Source: Oscillospiraceae bacterium
Lineage (GTDB): Bacteria > Bacillota > Clostridia > Oscillospirales > Acutalibacteraceae
Length of the DNA: 46,703 nt
NCBI GenBank assembly: GCA_015065935.1
Contig: SVPI01000016.1
Coordinates: 1-46,703, forward strand
Direction of reading: 5' to 3'
The notes beneath the pieces are model-generated. The model searched no databases, had not been told where the DNA came from, and saw only the letters and a list, made by a program, of their open reading frames with translations. Shown piece by piece: positions 14,327 to 24,325 of this stretch (positions are counted from its first letter, which is position 1; each line of letters begins with the position of its first letter). The translations under genes and the position numbers were made by a program.

Positions 14327-17300
14327 ATGAAAAAATTCAGCTTTAAGAAACTGCTCAGCTTCATTCTTTGCATTTGCATTGTAATGACCTATCTGCCCGC
14401 CACCGTTGCGGCAGCGGCCGAGCCTCAAAACAGCCACTATAACCGTGTTGTTGATAAAAACACAATGGATTTGTGGAGGGAATATTTCCCCATAAAGGAA
14501 ATTGCGGATGACCCCTCAACAGCGGCTAATGAATATAAGCCCTTAACAACAGCCAACGCAGGCGGCGTTTGGACCGACAAAACCGTTCTTACCTCCGCCG
14601 AGCTGTTCGCTAACCTTAAGAATGTTGACGGAGCTGCCGCAAGCGTTATTATGCAGGATGCAGGCAAAAACTTTTTAACCGTTCTTTCTGCCATTGCCGC
14701 CAACAAAGAGGTTGTGGGCTATTCAACCGTTCCCACCGACACCGTTTTTGTTCTTGACCTTTCGGGTTCAATGTCTGAAAATTCGGTAGAGAATTTGGTC
14801 GATGCAACTAATGACGCCATAAGGAAGCTGCAAAGCACAAACGAAAACAACCGTGTCGGCGTTGTGCTTTATTCCGGTTCCAGCAGTGATCGCACCTATA
14901 ATAATGCAGTTGCCCGCCTTATGCCCATTGACCGTTACACAACAACAAATGCAAACGGCGATTTTATTCAGTACACAGGCGGCACCGTTCGCCTGGCAAG
15001 AAGCTGGGGCAACCAGGTTCAGGTAAGCGGCACAAAGGGCAATATTGCCAGCGAGTCAAAGAGCCACGGCGGCGCCACCTACATTCAGGCGGGCCTTTGG
15101 GAAGCTTATAAAATGTTTGACGAGGTTCCCGATTCCGAAATTAAAATCGGCGAAAACAACTGGCAGTCGGGCGACTACCGTATGCCTATCGTTGTTCTTA
15201 TGTCCGATGGCGCCCCCACCCTTGGAACCAGCTACTTTAACGATGTTGAAAATTCCACCTTTGGCTATGGTAATCAGAACGCTTCAAAGGCAAACTTTGG
15301 TGACGGTAACGATGCGGGTAGCACCATCGGCCAAGGCTTTTTGGTTCAGCTGACTGCCTCCTATGTTAAAAACCGCATTGAGAATAAATATAAGGTTCAT
15401 TCTGAATACGGCGCAGGCCGAAGCCTGTTCTACACCCTTGGCTTTAACCTTTCCACCATTTCAAACGCAACTGCAAGAGCCTCTGCTACCGCAGTTTTAA
15501 ATCCTGATTCTTCTATCGCAACCGATGCCCTTTGGGCAACCTATAACAGCCTTACTGCCACAAACAATACAATGGAGGTTGAGGTTGAGGGAAGAAACAG
15601 CGGCACCACCGATATCGTTGTAACAAAGAATTCCTATGCAACAGGCAAATCCTATGTTGACAAATATTTTTCAGCTTCGGGCACAGGTCTTGCCGATGCT
15701 TTTGATGATATCGTTGCCGAAATCATTTTACAGTCCCGCTACTATCCCACCCATCTTGAGGGCGGCAACCCCGATTTCTCGGGTTACATTGAGTTTACCG
15801 ATACTATGGGTGAATATATGGAGGTTAAGCACATTAACGGCATCCTCCTTGGCGACACCCTCTTTGACGGCCACGCAATGGCTTCAAAGCTTGCCGATAT
15901 GACTGCTGATGGTCTCGGCACCCCCGAAAACCCCACTGAGCTTGGCCATGAGTTTATAGGCTCTGTTAAAACCCGTCTCGGTATTGCCGACACCGCTACT
16001 GCACAGCTTCTTGTAAAATCGGCCTATGATGCAGGCCAGCTTAAATATACAGATGAGAACAACTGGTCAAACTACATTGCCTGGTTTGCCGATGCAAGCG
16101 GCAACTACCTTGGCCACTGGAACGAAAGCAATAATCAGGCTGTTCCCGCAAACGCTGTTTACAAAATTAAATCCTACGGCTTCCTCGGTGAGACCGGCGG
16201 CAGCATTAAAAACTCGGATATGATGTATATGACCGTTCAGGTCAGAACCGACATCGCAACCGGCACCGAAACCGTTTCCTGGAAAATCCCCGCAGCCCTT
16301 GTTCCTATGGTAACCTATCTTGTTGATGTTGACGGTACAAGTGTTGATACCGCAACAAACGTTAGAATTGCCGTTGAGGATGAGAACGTAACCCCCATTC
16401 GTTTAATATACGAAACAGGCCTCCGCTCCGACCTTAACGAGTTCAATATCACTCGCATTACCGATTCCAAGCACCTTGCAAACGATTCCCATACAAGGGC
16501 TTTTTGGAACAACTATTTTATGATTGATGGCGCTGACCACACAAAGCACGTAACCGCTTTGTCAGAGTTCAAACCCAACAAGGAAAACGAGCGTTTCTAT
16601 TACACCTTTGATTCCGCCGTTTATAATAAGGTAGGGGATACCTACGAGCTGGTTACCGAAAACGAGGGAATCGATTTTAACAGCAAGACCTATTATCACC
16701 GTCGTTATATTTTCAGCACCGAATCTCCCGCCCGTCCCGTGTTCTTCTATGAGCCAATGTCGGCAGCCTCTGCAAAGGCGGCATTTGACAACCACTTTGT
16801 AGATAACTTTAAGAACCTTGAAAATGTAACGGTTGGCGCCTGGGTTGTTCCCAAAGGCACACCCGCCAGGGAACTTGAAATGTATAAGCAGGATAAGGAG
16901 CTTAACAGCACAAACTCGGCTCATATGGTGTTCTACCCTTATCTTACCGAGCAAAACAATGTTGTTGCCGTTGATATGAACCTTGGAAATAACGGTATGC
17001 TTTCGGTTACCCCCGCAACAGGCATTAAAATTTCCAAAACCGTTGATATTTTTGAAAACGGCACTTCAGATACCTTTAAATTCCGCATTACCTTAAATGG
17101 TGTTTCGGGCAACTTTGACGGCTGGCTTACCGACCTTGATGCCACCCCCACAGGGCAAGCGAGCAACGCTTCCTTTGTAAACGGAGTTTTTGAGGTTGAG
17201 CTTAAAAAAGACCAGACCTTCTGGATTACAGGCATTCCCGCAGGCACCGCCTACACCGTTGAAGAAATTTCCGATAATGCCGATTATAAAATAAAATCAG

Positions 17301-20275
17301 TTCACGTTAACGGCGTTTCTACAGGCACAGCCGCACTCGGCACCGTAACACAGTATTTAATTGATGATATTGATTTTGTTAACACCGCCATCGGCGAAGG
17401 CGACCTTGTTATAACAAAGCGTGTTATTGACCAAAACGGCAACACAGTTGATGTTAATGACTCGGTTGAATTTACCGCTGAGGTAACCCTCACAAGTGCC
17501 TCCGGCGCCCCGGTTTCAGGCAGCTTTGAAACCTCAAAGGGAACCATAAACGTTCCTGCAAACGGCAAATTCACAGTAACTCTTACCGATGGGGCCTACT
17601 TTGTTGTAAGAGGAATTGATGAGGAAACAAGATATGATATCAGGGAAATCAGTATTCCCGCAGGCTTTACCTTTAACGCAAATGAAAGCTCTATGAGCGG
17701 CGTTGTTGATTCCTCCGTCAACGACCAGGCAGTTATTGTTAATAACTATGAGCCCACCAAAACCGATGGCAGCAATGTTCAGGTTAAGGTGTTCAAGGAA
17801 ATCTCCGGCAACCGCACCGATTGGCAGACAGGGGAAAACTACACCTTTAACCTTGAGCTTATCCACGTTTCAAGGGCTGCAACCCTTGTTGGAACAAAAA
17901 CCATTTCTGCCACCGATAATGATAAGAGCGCACTGTTTAGCCTAAGCGGCGAAAACTACACCGAGGCCGGCACATATGTTTATAGAATTACCGAGGAAAC
18001 CGGCAGTCAGGGCGGCGTTACCTATGACACAGCCGAAAGGCGTTTCACCGTCACAGTTGCCGATTCCGATATGGATGGCGACCTTGAAATTGTAGCAGTT
18101 AACAACAATCTTAACACTACGGTCAGCGGCGCCTATATTGTAACCGCAAACTTTAACAACGTTTATGCCCCAACAGGCTCCGCCTCTACCACCATTAACA
18201 TTCAAAAATCAATTAACGATAACCACTCTCTTTCGGGCTTCCGGTTTGCCCTTTTCAGTGCCGACCCCTCAAACAGCTCCGATGTCGATGAGCTTATCCG
18301 CTCAAATGTTACCGGTGCTGACGGCAAGGCCTCCATTACCTTAACCTATGCCGCAAACCGCGCAACAATGGCAGGCACAAATTACGAGTATTATCTGGCT
18401 GAAATTAAGGGCGACAACGCTAACATTACCTATAGCGATAAGGTTTACAAGGTGGTTGTTACCGTAACCGATAACGGCGACGGCACCATTTCGGCAACAA
18501 ACAAGGTTTTCGATGGAAATAGTGAAATAAACACTGCAGTTCCCTTCGTTAATGTTTACACACCTTCTTCTGCCGATTACCTTACCTTCTCGGGCAAAAA
18601 GGTTATTTCTACAAACAACCGCGTTATCAACGCAGGCGAGTTTGAGTTTAAAATTGAAACCACAAACGGCGCACCCCTGCCCGCAAACACCACTGTTTCA
18701 AATGATGCAAACGGAAACTTCATTTTCCCCGCAATCAGATTTGACAGCGCCACAACCGAGGATTATAAGTATGTTATTACCGAGGTTAATACCGGTATAG
18801 GCGGCTTCATTTACGACACCGCTCGTTATGAAATATCCGTTAAGGTTACCGATGCCGCCGCTATTTTAACTGCTGAAATCACAAGCTTTAAAAAGATTGC
18901 GGCCACCGGCACAACAAATGAAACCGAAATCGTTTTCGATAACAAATATTCCGCGACACCTGCTACAGTTGCTGTAAACGGAACAAAGCTGTTAACAGGC
19001 AAGACAATGGAAGAAAACGAGTTTGAGTTTACCCTTAGTGCAGCAACCACCGGCGCACCGACTCCTGCTTACAGCACCGCCCAAAATGATGCCAAAGGTA
19101 AGTTCACTTTCGGCGATATTACCTTCAATACAGCGGGCACCTTCGTTTATAACATTGTTGAAACCCAAGGTAGTGACAGCCACTACACCTATGATAAATC
19201 GGTTTATACCTTAACCGTTACGGTTACCGATAATTCCGAAGGCACGCTTTCTGCAAGCTATGCTCTTACAAAGAACGGCGCGGATTCTTCCGAAATCGTG
19301 TTCAGCAATATTTACACCCCCGACCCCATTGTTTATGACATTTATGATGAGTTCGGCGGAACCAAGGTTTTAGACGGCAGAACACTTGAAGAGGGCGAGT
19401 TCGAATTCCGCCTTATTAACGCAATAACAGGTCAGCAAATCGGCGAAACCGTTAAAAACGATGCTAACGGCAAATTCAGATTCCCCAAAATAACTATTAA
19501 CGAGGTTGGTACCTACCATTATAAAATCACCGAGGTTATCGGCGATGAAAAGGGTATTACCTATGACACCAACCAGTTCCACGTTGTTCTCGGCGTTCAG
19601 CAGGAAACAAACGGCAGGTTCACACTCGTTCGCGAGGAGCTCCACGTTGCCACAATTGAAACTGAGGATGTTGGCGGAGTTCCCACTGAGGTAACCAAGT
19701 ACACCGATATCACATCAAACGGCACCGTTGAGTTTAAAAACAGCTATGCTGCCGATGCCACCAAGATTAACATCAGCGGCAACAAGATGCTGTCAGGCAG
19801 AGCCCTCAAGGCCGAAGAGTTCTCCTTTAACCTATATAATGTTAAAGAGGATGCTGCCAGCGGTTCCTATGTCAAGGGCGAGCTTGTTGACACCGCAAAG
19901 AACACTGCCGACGGCACCTTTACCTTCGATGCACTTGAAATTAAGACAGCAGGCACCTATCGCTTCTTTGTAACCGAAGATGCCACCGCAAGAATAGATA
20001 ACGTAACCTACGATGAAACCGTTTATATGGTTGTTGTTACCGTTACCGATAATCTTGACGGCACCTTAAGCGCACAGTATGCCTATCAGACTGCTTTGGG
20101 CAATTCCGAAACCCTTACCTTCCTTAATGTTTACACTCCTCCAAAGGCTCCCGAAATTCCCAAAACAGGGGATGACAGCAACATTTGGATGTGGATGGCT
20201 CTGGCCTTTGTAAGCACACTCGGAATGTTCACCCTAAGATTTTTCAAAACCGAGGAAAGGATAGAGGAAGAATAA
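14327..20275 (+). CDS. Giant sortase-anchored surface adhesin with vWA and pilin-type isopeptide domains
   Basis: The 1982-residue protein starts with a signal peptide (about residues 1-30, ending TVAAAAEP). A von Willebrand A domain follows, with MIDAS motif DLSGSMS (D144, S146, S148), GGATYIQAG and VVLMSDGAP. Residues of roughly 900-1150 form two DUF5979/DUF7601-like beta domains. The rest, to about 1940, is about six pilin-type isopeptide-linker domains of 90-120 residues. Each has a strand Lys (GKKV, GTKLL, GTKVL, GNKML), a catalytic-type Glu (VITEV, NIVET, KITEV) and a terminal Asn (FDNKYS, FSNIYT, FKNSYA, FLNVYT). The C-terminus is a cell-wall sorting signal: IPKTG at 1944-1948, a hydrophobic helix and a short charged tail. 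It should be covalently attached to peptidoglycan and bind host or dietary ligands through vWA. No sortase gene lies in the window. An ACGGAGG ribosome binding site is present. Confidence 0.9.
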   Translation: MKKFSFKKLLSFILCICIVMTYLPATVAAAAEPQNSHYNRVVDKNTMDLWREYFPIKEIADDPSTAANEYKPLTTANAGGVWTDKTVLTSAELFANLKNVDGAAASVIMQDAGKNFLTVLSAIAANKEVVGYSTVPTDTVFVLDLSGSMSENSVENLVDATNDAIRKLQSTNENNRVGVVLYSGSSSDRTYNNAVARLMPIDRYTTTNANGDFIQYTGGTVRLARSWGNQVQVSGTKGNIASESKSHGGATYIQAGLWEAYKMFDEVPDSEIKIGENNWQSGDYRMPIVVLMSDGAPTLGTSYFNDVENSTFGYGNQNASKANFGDGNDAGSTIGQGFLVQLTASYVKNRIENKYKVHSEYGAGRSLFYTLGFNLSTISNATARASATAVLNPDSSIATDALWATYNSLTATNNTMEVEVEGRNSGTTDIVVTKNSYATGKSYVDKYFSASGTGLADAFDDIVAEIILQSRYYPTHLEGGNPDFSGYIEFTDTMGEYMEVKHINGILLGDTLFDGHAMASKLADMTADGLGTPENPTELGHEFIGSVKTRLGIADTATAQLLVKSAYDAGQLKYTDENNWSNYIAWFADASGNYLGHWNESNNQAVPANAVYKIKSYGFLGETGGSIKNSDMMYMTVQVRTDIATGTETVSWKIPAALVPMVTYLVDVDGTSVDTATNVRIAVEDENVTPIRLIYETGLRSDLNEFNITRITDSKHLANDSHTRAFWNNYFMIDGADHTKHVTALSEFKPNKENERFYYTFDSAVYNKVGDTYELVTENEGIDFNSKTYYHRRYIFSTESPARPVFFYEPMSAASAKAAFDNHFVDNFKNLENVTVGAWVVPKGTPARELEMYKQDKELNSTNSAHMVFYPYLTEQNNVVAVDMNLGNNGMLSVTPATGIKISKTVDIFENGTSDTFKFRITLNGVSGNFDGWLTDLDATPTGQASNASFVNGVFEVELKKDQTFWITGIPAGTAYTVEEISDNADYKIKSVHVNGVSTGTAALGTVTQYLIDDIDFVNTAIGEGDLVITKRVIDQNGNTVDVNDSVEFTAEVTLTSASGAPVSGSFETSKGTINVPANGKFTVTLTDGAYFVVRGIDEETRYDIREISIPAGFTFNANESSMSGVVDSSVNDQAVIVNNYEPTKTDGSNVQVKVFKEISGNRTDWQTGENYTFNLELIHVSRAATLVGTKTISATDNDKSALFSLSGENYTEAGTYVYRITEETGSQGGVTYDTAERRFTVTVADSDMDGDLEIVAVNNNLNTTVSGAYIVTANFNNVYAPTGSASTTINIQKSINDNHSLSGFRFALFSADPSNSSDVDELIRSNVTGADGKASITLTYAANRATMAGTNYEYYLAEIKGDNANITYSDKVYKVVVTVTDNGDGTISATNKVFDGNSEINTAVPFVNVYTPSSADYLTFSGKKVISTNNRVINAGEFEFKIETTNGAPLPANTTVSNDANGNFIFPAIRFDSATTEDYKYVITEVNTGIGGFIYDTARYEISVKVTDAAAILTAEITSFKKIAATGTTNETEIVFDNKYSATPATVAVNGTKLLTGKTMEENEFEFTLSAATTGAPTPAYSTAQNDAKGKFTFGDITFNTAGTFVYNIVETQGSDSHYTYDKSVYTLTVTVTDNSEGTLSASYALTKNGADSSEIVFSNIYTPDPIVYDIYDEFGGTKVLDGRTLEEGEFEFRLINAITGQQIGETVKNDANGKFRFPKITINEVGTYHYKITEVIGDEKGITYDTNQFHVVLGVQQETNGRFTLVREELHVATIETEDVGGVPTEVTKYTDITSNGTVEFKNSYAADATKINISGNKMLSGRALKAEEFSFNLYNVKEDAASGSYVKGELVDTAKNTADGTFTFDALEIKTAGTYRFFVTEDATARIDNVTYDETVYMVVVTVTDNLDGTLSAQYAYQTALGNSETLTFLNVYTPPKAPEIPKTGDDSNIWMWMALAFVSTLGMFTLRFFKTEERIEEE

Positions 20276-20282
20276 TTAAATT

Positions 20283-20312
20283 AAAGGGCTGACCGAAAGG
20301 TCAGCCTTTTTT
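20283..20312 (+). terminator. Rho-independent terminator after the adhesin gene
   Basis: The stem GGCTGACC/GGTCAGCC closes on a GAAA loop and runs into TTTTTT, 8 bp after the stop codon. Confidence 0.9.
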
Positions 20313-20313
20313 C

Positions 20314-20342
20314 TTGCTTAAACAGCTTTGTGGTGTTATAAT
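20314..20342 (+). promoter_or_regulatory. Promoter of the FMN-binding protein gene
   Basis: TTGCTT (20314-20319) and TATAAT (20337-20342) are separated by 17 bp, with GGAGC and the ATG at 20370 downstream. Confidence 0.6.
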
Positions 20343-20369
20343 GTTAATATATTTTTGTAGGAGCAGATT

Positions 20370-20846
20370 ATGTTCAGAGAACTATCAAGGAAAAAAAGCG
20401 AAATCTCCCTTTCCGATTGTATCGCTATTTTAGAGAGGCAAAAGCGGGGCGTTTTGTCGGTAATGGGGGAAAACGGTTACCCTTACGGAATGCCTATGAA
20501 CCATTTTTACAGTAGCGAGGATAATAAAATTTATTTCCATTGCGGTAAAGCGGGCCATAGGCTTGATGCCCTTAAAAATTGCGATAAGGTCTCCTTTTGT
20601 GTTTATGATGAGGGAGAAAAATTAGATAACGATTGGGCGCTGAATTTTAAAAGCGTTATTGTTTTCGGCAGAATGGAAATTATTGATGATATGCAAAGAA
20701 TTGTCGATATAACAACCAAGCTTTCCCACAAGTTTACAGCCGATGAGGAGTATATTAAGGGTGAAATTGATGCCTTTGGCAAGGAAACTTTGCTTCTTGC
20801 CTTAACACTGGAGCATATCTGCGGAAAAAGGATTAAGGAATCATAA
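20370..20846 (+). CDS. Pyridoxamine 5'-phosphate oxidase family FMN-binding protein (NimA-like)
   Basis: The 158-residue protein is a split-barrel flavoprotein of the PNPOx-like class. Recognisable parts are LSVMGENGYPYGMPMNH (the N-terminal FMN-contacting strands, with the His position characteristic of NimA-like members), KIYFHCGKAGHRLDAL and VSFCVYDEG. Family members reduce nitro compounds or other small electrophiles, or bind flavin or heme without known turnover. The length is typical. GTAGGAGC precedes the ATG. The nitrilase-family gene begins 13 bp after its stop, so the two likely form an operon. Confidence 0.8.
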   Translation: MFRELSRKKSEISLSDCIAILERQKRGVLSVMGENGYPYGMPMNHFYSSEDNKIYFHCGKAGHRLDALKNCDKVSFCVYDEGEKLDNDWALNFKSVIVFGRMEIIDDMQRIVDITTKLSHKFTADEEYIKGEIDAFGKETLLLALTLEHICGKRIKES

Positions 20847-20859
20847 AAAAGGTGATAAA

Positions 20860-21660
20860 ATGTTAAAGATTACAGTTGTTCAGCCATCCTATTTTGCAGG
20901 GGACACCCCCGACCCCGTTATTGCAAAGTTTTTAACCGAGGAAATGGAAAAGGTAGAAAAGGGCGGGCTCATTGTTTTGCCTGAATATTCAAATGCAGGC
21001 GGCATTTCCGACCCTGAAAGGGAAAAAGCCGCAATGCCAAGGGCAAAGAAAATGCTGGAGTCTGCTCAAAGAATTGCAAAGGAAAAGCAGGCCTATGTTG
21101 CCATCAACGTTTTAGAGCAGCGCAACGGCGATATTAAAAACAGCACCTATCTTTTTGATACAAAGGGCGAGGTTGCATTTGTTTATGACAAAATCCATCT
21201 GCCTCCCTCCGAGGTTTCTTTAGGCGTTAAAAGGGGAGAAGGGGAATGTGTTTGTGATTTAGATGGCATTCGCTTTGCTTTTTTAACCTGCTATGATATT
21301 TATTTTAACGAGCAGATTGAGTTTATTGCAAAGCACAAGCCTGATGTTATAATCTTCCCCGGCTACCAAAGAGGCGAGCGCACTGATATTCTCCGCGCCC
21401 AGCTCAAACTCACGGCATTTCGCTGCAATGCCTATGTTGCAAGGTCATCATTTTCAATGAATGATGAAAATCACGGCGGCTGTTCTGCCATTGTTGCGCC
21501 CGACGGAGAAATTTTAAAGGATATGGGAAAGGATGTAGGCCAAATTTCTGCCGAGGTTGACCCATTCTTTAAGCATACAAGAACTGCGGGCTTCGGCTGC
21601 GGAATTGTCAGAAACGATGATTTTATTAACGAGGGTCTTTGCCCTGAAGCCTTTAAATAA
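20860..21660 (+). CDS. Carbon-nitrogen hydrolase (nitrilase superfamily amidase)
   Basis: The 266-residue cytoplasmic enzyme carries the Glu-Lys-Cys triad of the nitrilase superfamily: E42 in VLPEYSN, K111 in YDKIHLPPSE and C144 in FLTCYDIYF. These enzymes hydrolyse C-N bonds of amides or carbamoyl groups; omega-amidase-like, N-carbamoyl and simple aliphatic amidase substrates are all possible. Length and residue spacing are normal. AAAGGTGAT precedes the ATG, and the gene follows the FMN-binding protein by 13 bp and is closed by its own terminator. Confidence 0.9.
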   Translation: MLKITVVQPSYFAGDTPDPVIAKFLTEEMEKVEKGGLIVLPEYSNAGGISDPEREKAAMPRAKKMLESAQRIAKEKQAYVAINVLEQRNGDIKNSTYLFDTKGEVAFVYDKIHLPPSEVSLGVKRGEGECVCDLDGIRFAFLTCYDIYFNEQIEFIAKHKPDVIIFPGYQRGERTDILRAQLKLTAFRCNAYVARSSFSMNDENHGGCSAIVAPDGEILKDMGKDVGQISAEVDPFFKHTRTAGFGCGIVRNDDFINEGLCPEAFK

Positions 21661-21661
21661 C

Positions 21662-21690
21662 AAAAAGCGGCCGATTTTCGGCTGCTTTTT
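21662..21690 (+). terminator. Rho-independent terminator after the amidase gene
   Basis: An AAAAAGC(G)GCCGA/TCGGC(T)GCTTTTT hairpin with T-run begins 2 bp after the stop codon. Confidence 0.8.
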
Positions 21691-21753
21691 AATAAAATAG
21701 GAAGATTTCCATAAAATACTATAAAAACAAGTTTAACCCTTGGAGGAAATAAA

Positions 21754-22788
21754 ATGAAAATAGCATTTTTTGATACAAAGCCCTATGATAAGCCCTCGTT
21801 CCAAAAATACGGCGAGGAGCATAATATTAAATTTAAGTTCTATGAAACCAAGCTTAACGAGGATACGGTCGATTTAGCCCAAGGCTACGATGCCGTTTGT
21901 GTTTTCGTTAACGATACCGTAAATGCTCAGGTAATTGACAGGCTAACTGAGCTTGGCGTTAAGGTTTTAGCCCTTAGGTGCGCAGGCTTTAACAATGTGG
22001 ATATGAAGTATGCCTTCGGCAAAATCCACGTGCTTCGTGTTCCGGCCTATTCGCCCTATGCCGTGGCTGAACACACAATGGCGCTGCTGCTTGCTTCAAT
22101 TCGCCGAATTCACAAGGCCTATATCCGTTCCCGCGATTTTAACTTTAGCCTGGCAGGGCTTACAGGCTTTGACCTGCACGGCAAAACCGTTGGCATTATA
22201 GGAACAGGTAAAATCGGAAAGGTTTTTATTGATATCTGCCGCGGCTTTGGAATGAAGGTGTTAGCCTTTGATAAATTTCCCGGTAAGAGTCTTGATAACG
22301 GCGATACCGTTCAATATGTAAGCCTTGATGAGCTTTTTAAGGGAAGCGATATTATTTCCCTCCATTGTCCCCTGACCGAGGATACCTATCATATTATTGA
22401 TGAAGCGGTAATTGATAAATGCAAGCGCGGCGTTGTTATTTTAAACACCTCCCGCGGCGCGCTGGTCGATGCCGAGGCACTGCTGAACGGCATTAAATCC
22501 CGAAAGGTGGGCGCGGCCTGCCTTGATGTTTATGAGGAGGAATCCGACCTTTTCTTTGAGGATAATTCGGGTCATATTTTAGAGGATGATATTTTAGCCC
22601 GCCTTATTTCAATGCCAAATGTAATTGTAACCTCTCACCAGGCATTTTTAACCGAAGAGGCACTGCAAAATATTGCCGAAACAACGGTAAATAACCTTGT
22701 GGGCTTCTTTAAAACAGGGCAGTGCCCTAATGAGCTGTGCTATAAAAAAGGCACGGCAGAGGATTGCAGGGATGGCAAATGCTTTTAA
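21754..22788 (+). CDS. ldhA: D-lactate dehydrogenase (D-2-hydroxyacid dehydrogenase family)
   Basis: The 344-residue cytoplasmic enzyme reduces pyruvate to D-lactate with NADH, regenerating NAD+ in fermentation. The N-terminal catalytic domain contains LALRCAGFNNVD (substrate loop) and VPAYSPYAVAEHTMAL, both typical of LdhA. The Rossmann motif is GIIGTGKIG. The catalytic Arg sits in LNTSRGALVDAEAL, the Glu in DVYEEESDLFFED and the His in VTSHQAFLTEEAL. Length and insertions match the D-LDH branch rather than glycerate dehydrogenase. TTGGAGGA precedes the ATG. The C-terminal tail has extra cysteines (CPNELC, DCRDGKCF), which are uncommon. The gene appears monocistronic. Confidence 0.92.
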   Translation: MKIAFFDTKPYDKPSFQKYGEEHNIKFKFYETKLNEDTVDLAQGYDAVCVFVNDTVNAQVIDRLTELGVKVLALRCAGFNNVDMKYAFGKIHVLRVPAYSPYAVAEHTMALLLASIRRIHKAYIRSRDFNFSLAGLTGFDLHGKTVGIIGTGKIGKVFIDICRGFGMKVLAFDKFPGKSLDNGDTVQYVSLDELFKGSDIISLHCPLTEDTYHIIDEAVIDKCKRGVVILNTSRGALVDAEALLNGIKSRKVGAACLDVYEEESDLFFEDNSGHILEDDILARLISMPNVIVTSHQAFLTEEALQNIAETTVNNLVGFFKTGQCPNELCYKKGTAEDCRDGKCF

Positions 22789-22843
22789 CTGTCATTTTAT
22801 AGATTAAAAAAGAATAACAGTAAAACATAGGGAGGTAGTGCCT

Positions 22844-24109
22844 ATGAAAATTATGAAAAAATTTTCGGCTGCCTTAATCTTTGTTTTACTGTTTTTAATT
22901 TGCGGCTGCGGCGGCCATAACGGGAATAGTTTATCCACCTCTGAAGCCTCCAAAAAATACGTTCCTATCAATTTCGATAATATGAAGGCAATCTGGCTTT
23001 CCCAGTTTGATTTAAAGCCGATTTATTTAGAAGGCGGTAAGCAGCGGCCAAAATCCGATTTTGAGGCAAAAATAACCACCGTTTTAAAAAATGTTAAGGA
23101 TTTGGGGTTTAACACAATTTTTGTTCAGGTGCGCCCCTATGCCGATAGCTTTTATCCGTCAACCCTTTATCCCGCCTCTTCTTATGTAACAGGGGATTAT
23201 GGCGTTAATTTTTCCTATGACCCCTTTGGCATCATTGTGGCAAAGGCGCACTCCTTAAACCTTTCGGTTCACGCCTGGATAAACCCTATGCGGGCAGTGG
23301 GGGAGGAGGAAATTAAAAAGGTACCTAATGTGTACAAAATTAAGCAGTGGTACAACGAGAAAAGTGACCGCCTTGTAAATGTTGAGGGCAGGCTTTATTT
23401 AAACCCCGCTTATAGCGAGGTAAGAAAACTGATTATCGACGGTGCTAATGAAATTTTGCGTCTTTATAAAATTGATGGGCTTCATATGGATGATTATTTT
23501 TATCCTACAGTGTCGTCGGATTTTGATAAAATCACGTATGAAAATTATCTTAAAAACGGCGGAAAATTAAGCCTTGCGGATTTCAGAAGGGAAAACCTTA
23601 ACCTGCTCGTTAAAGGGCTTTTTAGCGCCGTTAAAGGGCAAAATGATAGGCTTCTTTTCGGCATCAGCCCCGCGGGGAATTTGCAAACGGTTTTTAACGA
23701 ACACTATGCCGATGTTTATTCCTGGTGTAGTAAGGCAGGTTACATAGATTATATTTGCCCCCAGGTTTATTTCGGTCTAAAACACGAGTTTAATCCTTTT
23801 AGTAAGGTTATAAATCAGTGGCAGAATATAATTAAAAATGAAAAAGTCAGGCTTATAATCGGAATGACCCTCGGCAAGGCAAAGGCGAAGGATGACCCCT
23901 ATGCAGGAAGCGGCAGAAATGAATGGAAGGAAAGCTCCGATATTTTAAAACGCTGCCTGCAGGAAACCGAAAAACTAAATAACTGCGCAGGCGTTTCCTT
24001 TTTCTCCTATCAGTATTTCTATTTGCCTCTGGAGAATACCCCCGACCCCGACACAAAGGCAGAAACAGATAATCTTATACCGCTTTTAAAGGAAATTAAG
24101 TGGAAATAA
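22844..24109 (+). CDS. Lipoprotein of the glycosyl-hydrolase-like GHL10 (DUF187/YngK) family
   Basis: The 421-residue protein has a lipoprotein signal: a basic start, a hydrophobic core and the lipobox LICGC with acylated C22. A (beta/alpha)8 domain follows with KAIWLSQFD, GFNTIFVQVRPYADS, VHAWINPMR, DGLHMDDYFYP and YIDYICPQVYFG. The Asp pair in HMDDYF and strand ends such as QVRPY are the expected active-site region. The family is linked to cell-wall glycan processing. I chose the ATG at 22844 because GGGAGGTAG lies 8 bases upstream; a GTG two codons earlier overlaps the spacer. A terminator overlaps its stop region. Confidence 0.85.
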   Translation: MKIMKKFSAALIFVLLFLICGCGGHNGNSLSTSEASKKYVPINFDNMKAIWLSQFDLKPIYLEGGKQRPKSDFEAKITTVLKNVKDLGFNTIFVQVRPYADSFYPSTLYPASSYVTGDYGVNFSYDPFGIIVAKAHSLNLSVHAWINPMRAVGEEEIKKVPNVYKIKQWYNEKSDRLVNVEGRLYLNPAYSEVRKLIIDGANEILRLYKIDGLHMDDYFYPTVSSDFDKITYENYLKNGGKLSLADFRRENLNLLVKGLFSAVKGQNDRLLFGISPAGNLQTVFNEHYADVYSWCSKAGYIDYICPQVYFGLKHEFNPFSKVINQWQNIIKNEKVRLIIGMTLGKAKAKDDPYAGSGRNEWKESSDILKRCLQETEKLNNCAGVSFFSYQYFYLPLENTPDPDTKAETDNLIPLLKEIKWK

Positions 24110-24138
24110 AAAAGACCTCGGCATCGCCGAGGTCTTTT
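24109..24138 (+). terminator. Rho-independent terminator after the GHL10 gene
   Basis: The AAAGACCTCGGC/GCCGAGGTCTTT stem closes on a short loop, directly after the stop codon. Confidence 0.85.
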
Positions 24139-24212
24139 AAGTTATTTAATACAAAAATAAAGAATTAAATTTATTAAAAAAAGAGAAATAGATTTCAGCT
24201 TTGTAGCATTTA

Positions 24213-24241
24213 TTGAGGTGTATTCCAAAAAATGGTATAAT
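24213..24241 (+). promoter_or_regulatory. Promoter of the small four-helix membrane protein
   Basis: TTGAGG (24213-24218) and TATAAT (24236-24241) are separated by 17 bp. Confidence 0.5.
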
Positions 24242-24325
24242 TAAAAAAGAAAGGTGGCGAAAGCACAGTTTTGTGATTTTTAAGAAGATACTCCGTTAAA
24301 ATCTAATTTGGGAGGTGTGACCAAG

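Noticed and set aside
17700-20150. Possible CRISPR or short tandem repeat array within the adhesin
   Set aside because: The repetition is at protein-domain level (about 90-120 residues) and the DNA units are diverged. No short direct repeats with spacers exist.
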